Source of the DNA: Symsagittifera roscoffensis
Lineage: Eukaryota > Xenacoelomorpha > Acoela > Convolutidae
DNA length: 64,000 bases
Direction: 5' to 3'
NCBI RefSeq assembly: GCF_963678635.1
Contig: NC_087063.1
Span: forward strand, 74,607,617-74,671,616
Below are positions 57,101 through 64,000 of the stretch, piece by piece. The translations under genes and the position numbers were made by a program. Each line of letters starts with the position of its first letter. The stretch's first letter is position 1. The notes beneath the pieces are model-generated. The model saw nothing but the letters and a program-made list of their open reading frames with translations. It searched no databases and was not told where the DNA came from.

Positions 57101-57515
57101 TTAATTACAAAAAGAATTTTTCAGCCGACGATTTCCTCAACAAATTTATTTGTATCACTGTGTATAGAGAAGAGAGGCTTCGCTTTTGTGTATAACTTTC
57201 TGTCACTCGGTTCTACTGTCATTATATTTTCCCGCTTTGCGCCGTTTCACCCGATATTTTCAGCTTGTGAATAGCCCTGACTCCAATTTTTCTAGAACTT
57301 TCCTTGTGCGTAATTAATATTACGTAATTTGTCAAAAATGTAACCTGAGGTGGTTTCTCTCCCAAGTGGTACTTGACTAGTGAGTCCATGTGCACTTTAT
57401 TTGCATGTGCCTCCTCCAATATCTGCGTCTTCTTCTTCACCAACTCCAAATCAGACTGCCACTCCAGTGTCCGTGTGGGTGGTGGCTGCTCCCACCAAGA
57501 GTGTCTCCGGTACAC
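51139..57515 (-). CDS. Unidentified minus-strand gene, 3' exons
   Basis: Four exons read on the minus strand, 5' to 3': 57345-57515 (VYRRHSWWEQPPPTRTLEWQ... to GEKPPQ, phases 0/0), 54170-54260 (VASMYQRLYEDLPPHPVRFP..., phases 0/1), 51949-52076 (DGDGFVLDRTFLLPDDFFP... to YLKERR, ends phase 2) and 51139-51286 (YHVEKTKRTQGFKNITFPP... to ARPGTQF, stop TGA). Sites are good: acceptors CTTCTCACAG, TTGTTGTCAG, CGTTTCCAG; donors CAG|gttaca, AAG|gtaaac. The last junction joins in frame through a split Arg codon. The link between the 54170 and 52076 exons is out of phase, so an exon is probably missed there, and the 5' end is not in view. The product is soluble, charged and rich in Pro and Lys; I do not recognise the family. 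Codon use clearly differs from the flanking AT-rich DNA. Confidence 0.7.
52077..54169. repeat. 717-bp tandem duplication (about 52550-53266 and 53267-53970) within an intron
   Basis: Both units run from ctacctaagtcgcaaatatt to AAAAAATTCGTTTTATTTTTTTTC with an offset of 717 bp and scattered substitutions and small indels. Each holds a tRNA-like stretch (TCTGTAGCGTAGAGGTAGG, then GGGTTCGAAACTGGGC). The remaining 52077-52550 is AT-rich with one TTTTTCCCGTAA motif near 52360 and no exon that I could confirm. Confidence 0.8.
52707..52785 (+). repeat. tRNA-like head in the 717-bp repeat
   Basis: GATCTGTAGCGTAGAGGTAGG resembles box A and GGGAGGGTTCGAAACTGGGC resembles box B. The spacing fits a tRNA-derived sequence, but no 5'-3' acceptor-stem pairing is evident. 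It is repeated at about 53425-53503 with GGGAGGCTTCGAAACTGG. Confidence 0.4.
54930..55215 (+). mobile_element. LINE 3'-end remnant (jockey-like ORF2 C-terminus)
   Basis: Broken frames read LEARQNDAVRIATGCVACT (about 54928-54985), then, after a frameshift, HARNQYLDQNEGTVKVGR. The ending DSMNREEQVRLTQLRIG fits the C-terminal region that follows RT in jockey-type LINEs. Stops and frameshifts are present. It lies in the intron between two exons of the minus-strand gene. Confidence 0.6.
55313..57344. other. Intron of the minus-strand gene, no exon recognised
   Basis: AT-rich DNA. It contains one CGGGCCTAGATTTTTTCCCG motif (about 56119-56140), a degenerate tail motif GAGGCTTCGCTTTTGTG (about 57174) and low-complexity T/A runs. 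Short frames on both strands lack motifs. Confidence 0.45.
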
Positions 57516-58143
57516 CTGTGAGAAGAGTGGTGGACTGTTTTATTCTACTGTTTCTCTCACCGAATGAGCTTAAATTAATCATTCAATATGCTCAATGTGT
57601 CAAATTAATTGTTAACTTGATCTAATATCTCGATTATATATCTAAATGCGGGCTTCACTATCTCGCCATTGTTAAGCTTTTTCAACGTTTTATTTTTGCA
57701 TGTTAAACGAAAGAATTTTTGCACGTTTAAGCTATATCGTATATTGAATGGTTAAGATTTTTTTCCAATTTTGCATTTTAATTCAGTGTTTATATCACCA
57801 CTTTAAAATCAGCAACCGAATAGGGGGATGCTGTCAGGGCTGTCAATTATGAATGCCCAAGTTTTTTTAGTTTACGAGATACGACGATTTTCAATGGTTT
57901 TTCAGAAAATTTCCAGAAAACTCAAATTAAAAAGTAATTCATTAAATTTGAAAATCGCAACCCTAGTGGGGTGCTGTCAAAATACTCTGAAGGATTGCGA
58001 TTCTTTCCCCAAATATGACGGCTTAAAACCTTGTAGATTTCGAGATCTGAACTGTTTTATGATTTATTTTCTTAATTTCAAAACTTAACTAAAAAAACAG
58101 GGTTTGAAATTCCCAACATTGTAGCTGGGCTCTGTGAGGGTAC
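57516..58143. other. Non-coding stretch between the minus-strand gene exon and the retroelement
   Basis: No exon or repeat was recognised. An 86-codon plus-strand frame (57828-58088) has no motif and AT-rich codon use. Confidence 0.4.
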
Positions 58144-58479
58144 TGTCATACCCTGAGGTATGCTCAATGTTAATATGGAATCCGAACGGATTGGCGAGCT
58201 AATTGTGAGTGAGGCTGAGGACATGTATGAGACAACTGGTTGTACACTCTTTCTTCATCTTCTAACGATATAATCTAAACTCTTCGTTAGGTTTACCTTC
58301 GAGGTCAAAAACACAGTGAGCTTAACAATATTATATGTTTATATATAGGACTTTGCCAATCGGGCCGGATGACAATCATCCTCGCGAAAATAATAAATAT
58401 ATAAACAAAAATTAGAGTTTTAGGTCCCCTTAGGACCGGAGTTTTTACGTCCCCCTAGAACGGAACTGAGTTTCTGACA
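58144..58479 (-). repeat. Candidate 3' LTR of the Ty3-like element
   Basis: The 336-bp stretch starts TGTCATACCC and ends TTTCTGACA, giving 5-bp inverted termini TGTCA/TGACA as in LTRs. Read on the minus strand it contains a TATA-like CCTATATATAAAC at about 58330-58350. It lies directly downstream of the last pol-side frame. The purine tract expected just upstream is weak, and the partner LTR lies outside the window, so the call is provisional. Confidence 0.4.
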
Positions 58480-58541
58480 TAATTTCGTTGTCATTTGGTC
58501 TTCTTTGTTTTGTTTCTCCTGATGTTCCTCGAAATCATCTT

Positions 58542-59681
58542 TCATTCTTCCACTTTTTGTAATTTCATTGCGGTTAATACTTCTAGATTCGTAGATTTCG
58601 CCGGGCTTTCTGTAGGGGATACTAGCTCGACTATCTCCGTAGTATCTGTTTTGTCTTTCGGTCGTATCGCATCTGAGAATTTTACGCAGGCTTGGTATTC
58701 GTGAAAACCCATTTCTGAAATTAAGCTTTTCAGGCTTGGCTTTTGATCTGGTGTTGAAGTTACGTGACCGCTTGTAGTTCTGTCTGTGGGCGATTCTATT
58801 GAAAATTTCTTTGGTGATTGCAGCATGTCCTCTACTGCATTTATGGGAATTGGCTTTCTCAAAGCGCCGGCAAGAGTTGACTGTCTGGCCCGGCCTGATA
58901 CTCGTGTCGGTTGTTGTTTTTGTTTTAACACTATTTGGTGTTTTCTTCTTGTTTATCCTTTTGGTGACGGCGCTATATTTTCTGACGTAGTTGATCCCGA
59001 ATCGTTTGATGATAAAGATGTGGCACTCTCTTTCCGTCTCGTTTTCGATTGGAACTCCATCCCTCTTGTTGGTGTTCTTGGTGCCGGTCGTCCCCCATTT
59101 CTTTCCCCGGTTGCTTTCCGTTTGGATGGACTGTTCTGTTGTTCTTTACGTGTCAGCTTCACAGGTTATCCTGACGCGTCCTCTTTGAACCTGGGTGTCG
59201 TGGTGCACTTGGGTTCTCTATATCTAAAAAACGTAAACAAGGTCCTGTTCTCCGGGCGGATTTATATGCCACATAATCACTGAGTGTTGAGGGACGACAT
59301 GGACCGTATATTAGAGGGTTAGGTACAAATGCAAAACCACTGTTTCTTAATAACCGTGGTTCTTTCCCCTTCGTTTAGACCCACGCTGTATGTGGCGTGT
59401 GATTTAGTATTCTCCCATCGATTGTTTTGTATTTTTCAAATGTTTTTGGGTCTTTCACATTCTTGGCCAGTCTAACTGTCTTTCTTGCTACTTGTTCGAT
59501 TTTCTTTTTTATTTTTGTCAGTTTGTTGGTGTATCCCTTTATACCTTAGATTTAACTTTTCCTTTTCTAACGCTAATGCTCTTCTAGTTTTCACACCTGT
59601 GCTAGTTTGTGGACGATTGTCTACTGTTCCAGGATCCTTGGGAATGATGGGCTCAGGTATCTTGTTTGATGTTGACTTCAT
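58542..59681 (-). pseudogene. Hydrophilic tail downstream of integrase
   Basis: Three open pieces in the minus direction (59681-59472, 59162-58953, 58931-58542) encode Ser-, Thr-, Lys- and Pro-rich sequence (KSTSNKIPEPIIPKDPGTV; KRKATGERNGGRPAPRTP; VEDMLQSPKKFSIESPTD). No envelope-like signal peptide or membrane segment and no chromodomain was seen. It probably belongs to the C-terminus of the polyprotein and is longer than I would expect. Confidence 0.5.
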
Positions 59682-60618
59682 CCTCGGACCATCTCTGTAG
59701 ATCGTGCATAATTTCCGCCGGAATTGGAGGATGAATCAGATTTTTCCAATCTAAACAAGCGTGCTTAGCGTTTTCCCAATTCAAATTACTAGGTGAACTA
59801 TTTTTTGTTATGTTTGAAAGTGGTGTGTTAGCTTTCCTGCCCATATGTGCTTCGAAAGGTGTGATTTTTGTCACTCCGTGTGGAGTTATCCGTAGTGTTC
59901 TAATGATTTCTGCCACGCTTGATGCAATTTTAAGCGGTTTATTATTTGGATCACATTTTATGACTACGAGTCGCCGTTTGAGTGTTTGTATCAGTCGTTC
60001 TACGACGCCTATGGATCTATGATCATCAACCGGGGCCAACAGAAGTTTTATGTTGTTTGATTTGCAAAATAGTTGAAATTGGTAAGCGCGAAATGTTTGA
60101 GCTTGATCACACCTTATCCTGCGGGGTACCCCATTATTAGAAATGTATCGTTATATAAATTTTAATGCAACATCTGCTGTCGTGTTTGAAACTACCTTAG
60201 CCGTTGGGAATTTTGACCACTTGTCTACTGCCGCTAAAATGTACGCGTCTTTATTTAACTCGTCTGGGAGCGGTCCCGCAAAATCCAGCTGGACCTCTTC
60301 GTTAGGTTTAACTACTGGTTGCATTTGGAATGAATGTTGTTTGCCAACAATTGGTTTTAAGTTTTTACCTTGTGTACATTGACGACATTCTTGTGCCATT
60401 TGTACGATTGTCCTGTGTATATGCGGGAACCAGATGTTTTGCCAAAGATCCAGCATGGCCGCAGATCCAAGATGGGCGAGGTGCAAACTTTCCAGCACTG
60501 TTTGAGTTATACGTTCGTCAATGAGTAGACAATCGTCTTTCACGTGTAATCGGTTTCTGATGTTATAACAGTACAGGCCAAAAGACATCTTTAGTGCTTC
60601 CCAGTCCCGCTTTCTCAC
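59653..60618 (-). pseudogene. Integrase region of the Ty3-like element
   Basis: The zinc-binding HLAHLGSAAM ... ECRQC pattern (H-x3-H, C-x2-C) is followed by the catalytic core: first Asp in VQLDFAGPLP, second Asp in RCDQAQTF and Glu in IGVVERLIQT. All three catalytic positions are present. A single in-frame TAA at 60151-60153 interrupts the frame between ALKFI and RYISN; another stop at 60637-60639 separates it from the upstream spacer, which is in the same frame. Confidence 0.85.
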
Positions 60619-60636
60619 AAAATTGACGAGTGGCTT

Positions 60637-61378
60637 TCAGTTTCTGTCTTTTCGGGTTGCCGCGGCGATGAAGTTTACCCTGAAGACTTCCTGATGGTTT
60701 TTTCTGTACAACGGTGTATCTTCCGCCACCTCTGTGTTGGTCTCCTTGTCGGTTGTGGCTACAATTTCGTCCGCAATGATTTCGTCGCTGGCCTGCAATT
60801 GGGTTCTTGACATCGTGGTTGGCTCTATGTTTGGTCGTGTTTTCTCCTGTATTGTGATGTTGGGGTCCTGGCGGCTGACGCAGTATTCATAAGTTTCCTT
60901 TATTTCTATTGAAAGGTCCGTTTGGATGATGGCGTTTATTGATTCTGGTTTTGTTTGAGTGTATGTCGTGGTTGTCACTTTCATAGTCGGAGGCGTTTTC
61001 TTAATGGGTCTTTCTGTTGAGTCGCTGAACACTAGTTTCGGGAAAGCTGTTGGTTTTCTTTTTTTATTTTCTCTTGCGTCCTTGACGGTGGGCGGTTGTT
61101 ATTTCGTATCCGATTGTTTTTTTGTTTGGTGGTTGTTTGTGCCATCTAGGGTCAGACAGACTTTCCTCCCGGTCTGATTCTTCTTGCCATAATTCTTTGT
61201 TAGTGTTTTCTCCCTTTTGGTTTTTTGGTATAAAACCTCCCGTAAATGCTTTCATATTCTGTTTTCTCATTTCGTCTGGCGTTCTCTCGTTGTATCGTTG
61301 TTGGTGTTTTGGCGAGTTGATTTTTCTATTTTGTGTTTCTGACTGATTTTTAAACAGAGTTGTGAGCGAATGATTCAA
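60637..61378 (-). pseudogene. Spacer between RNase H and integrase
   Basis: Two minus-strand open pieces (61378-61064 and 61032-60637, in different frames) are highly charged and rich in Thr, Glu, Lys and Asn. The second ends with YRKNHQEVFRVNFIAAA just before the integrase zinc region. No catalytic motif was recognised. Confidence 0.5.
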
Positions 61379-61475
61379 CTTAGGACTTGAATCAGGTTTG
61401 AATGTTTGACCGCTTATGCAATGAATGAAATGTATGGAATGCTATTGAGCGTTAGATTGCCTTATTATCGTTCTC

Positions 61476-62393
61476 TTATTTTCCGCGCGTTTTTTTTATC
61501 AGCCGATAGGGCGTTAGTTTCCTATTGGCTAACTGGTTTAAAATTAAGTTGTCAATCATCTCAAGATTGTTAACGAATGAGTTGATTAACACCACAACGA
61601 TTTCCCCATCATACTCACTTGGGGGTTTTGCGATTCCAACCGGATTTCGGGATATATAGTCAATTAATCGCATTTTATTACCTGCCAAATGTTTGATATC
61701 AAAGTTGAAAGGGATAAATCGATCGATCCATCTCGTGAGCCTACTTTGGCTTGTCTTACATCGTTCGCTGATGCTTAATGCACTGATCAAAGCTTGAAGA
61801 TCAGTGATGACTGTGAAGTTTTTCTCGTAGAAATAGTATTTGAAGAGCTTGTCGCCACACGACCCCCAAGAGTTCTAACTCATTTACTGAATATTTTTCT
61901 TCTAAAGAATTTAGGAATCTTAACGCGTATGCAATAGCTACCACCCCTCTTTTGTGTTTTGTTCTAGGGCTGCACCGAGTTCATAAGTAGAAAAATCACA
62001 TACCACACGCGTATCAAGGTTTTGATCAAAATGTTTATTATGAGTAATTTCAGCGACTAACTTTTTAATCGTTTGGAAGGCGGTTTCATGTTCAGCCGAC
62101 CAATTAAGTGTTTTGTGCTTGTCTGTGTTTTTTAGGAGAAGACGTAGTGCCGCAGCAGGTTGTGCCAAATGTGGGATATATCTTGTAAGATGATGTATTG
62201 ACCACCTGAAACTTTTAATTTGTTTTAGGTGGGGAAAGCTTTTCGATAGCGTCTCTTTTCCTTGATATAGGTGTTGTTCCTTCGCTATCAATGTGAAACC
62301 CAAGCCATTCAATTTTTTTGCATGCAAACTACTTACATTTATCCAATGATATCGCGAGATTTTCTTCTTCCAGTTTTCTAAGAACTTTTTCAA
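61476..62393 (-). pseudogene. RNase H region of the Ty3-like element
   Basis: 62393-61938 holds the connection and the start of RNase H (NWSAEHETAFQTIKKLV; VVCDFSTYELGAALEQ with the first catalytic Asp). 61790-61476 holds the end (LTRWIDRFIPFNFDIKHLAG, then DYISRNPVG). The part between (61791-61937) is broken by stops. Confidence 0.75.
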
Positions 62394-62930
62394 GTGTATC
62401 TCTGTTTCTCTATTGACCCTTTTGTAATGATCAAGATGTCGTCTATATACGCATATGTATTTTTTATAATTAGTTAATGTCAGATCGATTGCTTTTGAAA
62501 TTCTGCCGGCATATCTGTGAGTCCGTAGAATCCAGTTTGGAACTGGTATGTTCCCGTGGCGTTTACTCCAAATAGACTATAATTGCACTGTTCTCTTGTT
62601 TTTTTATCCAAAGGGATTTGTGAATTAGCGTATCGAAAGTCAAGAGATGATAACAGTGTTTGTTCTTTTACGTCGGATTTTATTGTTTGTCCGATGTTAT
62701 CCAGTAACAAATCGTTGTTCGGCATCTGGTATTTATTCTTGTGGATGAATTTATCAATTTCTTTCGAATCTAATGCGAGTCTTACTGTTTGATCCTTCTA
62801 TACTGTTATTACAATCGAGCTGGTGAATTGTTTGTCGGAACACTTTTCCAATTTTATAATATGTTTCTGGTCGATTAGTTTGTTGAATCGTTTTCCACCC
62901 TTTCGTGCAGGTGGATCTGAATACGTCGAC
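62394..62930 (-). pseudogene. Reverse transcriptase region of the Ty3-like element
   Basis: From 62800 down: VRLALDSKEIDKFI, KYQMPNNDLLLDNI, LLSSLDFRYANSQIPLD (the first catalytic Asp block), YQFQTGFYGLTDMPAEFQK, and the active-site YAYIDDILII with YIDD at 62438-62449. In-frame stops lie at 62480-62482 and just beyond it, and one near 62799 replaces a Lys in the VITV(K)KDQTV block. Motifs are clear despite the breaks. Confidence 0.8.
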
Positions 62931-63117
62931 CCTTTTGTTGAATCAGTGTAACGTCCGGAATAAACTTTGTTTTCATTACATGGTTTTTTGCCTTTTCCAA
63001 TTCTAAAACATAAATTAGTGAAATTTTCTTTTACCCACTATTTTATCTCCGGATGTGATTTGTCTTCTTCTATTATGTTTAAAACCTGTTTATATTGTGG
63101 CTTTTCTTCAACTAATT

Positions 63118-63502
63118 TTATTCCGATGTTTGGCAGTAGGTTACGCCGAGAATATTTGCTTTTTGGTCGTCGACCACAATAAATAGGGCCGATTCAATAG
63201 TCCACCCCCCGGATTGTATTGCTAGAATTAGTTGTTCTTTCGGAACGATAACTTTTCCATTATAGCATGCTAGATTTCGTGCTCTATCTTCCGGCGGGAT
63301 TTTTTTATTAAAAAGTGGATTTATCATTTTGTTGTAGTCGTCGTGCTGTTGTTTCATTTAGGAATGACGTTGGACTCCCTGAATCCACGATAGCAGGTAT
63401 TTCAGCAGGTTTTGTTTTAAGTTTTACTATATGTCCATTTAAATCTTCGTCACTGGTTTTTACAGTTTGTTTGATTTCGAACGCGTCTGCGATTGCCAAC
63501 AT
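63118..63502 (-). pseudogene. Aspartic protease region of the Ty3-like element
   Basis: 63502-63308 carries the active-site IPAIVDSGSPTSFLN (D-S-G). A frameshift leads to 63357-63118 with ESALFIVVDDQKANILGV, matching the flap and the ILG block of retroelement proteases. Confidence 0.7.
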
Positions 63503-63667
63503 GGATTATTTATCTCTGTAGCTCCTCCCATCCGTTGTGTGACGTGAACTCAGCAAAAGCGACTGGGTCGTTTTTCTTCGGTTTCGTGAGGTTGTTTTTC
63601 TATGTCTTTTCTCGGTTCGTCTTCGTTGTTATTTTGGAAAAAAATTTACGTTATCTGAGCGACAGAC

Positions 63668-63967
63668 TCACACAAAGTGTCCCCGTTTTGCACATTTCGT
63701 GTAAATTTTATCTCGGGCTGGGCACGTTTGTAGATGGTTAGGGCCGAAAGATTTCCCACACTTATAGCACTGCTTTTGGGAAGTGTAGTTCTGCGGACCT
63801 CTGTTTTGATTTCCTCGTGTGTTTTGTCTTCCGCGCGAGTATTTTCCTCTATTATTGTTCTGAAAATTTGGCAAAAATCCGTCACGACCTCCTCTGGGTT
63901 GGATGTACCCCATTGGTTCTTGTTTTATTGTCACAGGCGATGTAGGTCCGATTGGATTCAATTTCAT
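63668..63967 (-). pseudogene. Gag C-terminus with CCHC-like zinc knuckles
   Basis: A Gly-, Arg- and Asn-rich stretch (NRGKYSRGRQNTRGNQNRGP) is followed by CYKCGKSFGPNHLQTC (C-x2-C-x6-H-x3-C-like) and a second partial knuckle CAKRGHFV. This is the RNA-binding nucleocapsid part of gag; it continues towards the right edge. Confidence 0.75.
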
Positions 63968-64000
63968 AGTTTTGCTGTGTTCGATGCCCTTTTCGCGTTT

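Larger units (their letters stand above)
58144..64000 (-). mobile_element. Degraded Ty3/gypsy-like LTR retrotransposon, runs off the right edge
   Basis: The minus-strand order is zinc knuckle, protease, reverse transcriptase, RNase H, hydrophilic spacer, integrase, long tail, candidate LTR. Protease before RT and integrase after RNase H is the Ty3 order. The coding region is split over all three minus-strand frames by several frameshifts and in-frame stops, so this copy is not functional as assembled. Frameshifts next to homopolymers could also be read errors. The gag N-terminus and 5' LTR are beyond base 64000. Confidence 0.85.

Noticed and set aside
59485-61346. Plus-strand frames of 60-165 codons across 58.5-63.8 kb
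   Set aside because: Shadows of the minus-strand retroelement coding sequence.

Overview
The window reads as AT-rich nuclear DNA of an invertebrate metazoan. Genes are split by GT-AG introns, intergenic and intronic DNA is filled with LINEs, a Ty3-like retroelement, a Mutator-like DNA transposon, tRNA-headed short repeats and tandem arrays, and no bacterial operon logic is visible. The species cannot be named from the sequence.

Layout. (1) 1-2255: left edge with a possible gag-like reading frame on the minus strand, then non-coding DNA with several strong hairpins. (2) 2256-20941: a large plus-strand gene for an M16-family zinc metalloprotease (C05D11.1/Sdd3-like). Twelve exons can be placed with consistent phases, giving about 1,071 codons. 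(3) 8121-34756: the 3' half of that gene lies in a nested series of tandem duplications (units U1-U4). The third-last, second-last and last internal exons (called A, B, C) and the terminal exon (D) occur as A1-B1-C1, A2-B2, C2, D1, C3, D2. U3 and U4 are about 10.1 kb each and almost identical. They carry remnants of two LINEs, one of them a 5'-truncated insertion with a poly(A) tail and a target-site duplication. (4) 34757-37842: non-coding, with a tRNA-like repeat. (5) 37843-44292: a gene for a UBA - charged coiled-coil - UBX - acidic linker - leucine-rich-repeat protein. The UBX and LRR parts share one exon. A 788-bp tandem duplication copies the start of that exon. (6) 44620-48130: a tandem repeat of about 170 bp, interrupted by a 2.5-kb Mutator-like transposon with an intact FLYWCH plus MULE transposase gene. 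Its inverted ends consist of 15-bp minisatellite units. (7) 48547-51138: a foldback element and other repeats. (8) 51139-57515: the 3' exons of a minus-strand gene I could not identify, with a 717-bp tandem duplication and a LINE remnant in its introns. (9) 58144-64000: a degraded minus-strand Ty3/gypsy-like retroelement (zinc knuckle, protease, RT, RNase H, integrase, long hydrophilic tail, candidate 3' LTR) that runs off the right edge.

The cellular genes look like ordinary protein-quality-control or regulatory genes (metalloprotease; UBA/UBX p97-adaptor-like) plus one unknown. The unusual part is the architecture: in-frame exon duplication in the protease gene, a UBX-LRR fusion with a duplicated partial UBX exon, and a MULE with minisatellite termini nested in a satellite. 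The near-perfect 10-kb duplication could be a recent event or an assembly artefact, and this matters for the protease gene model.
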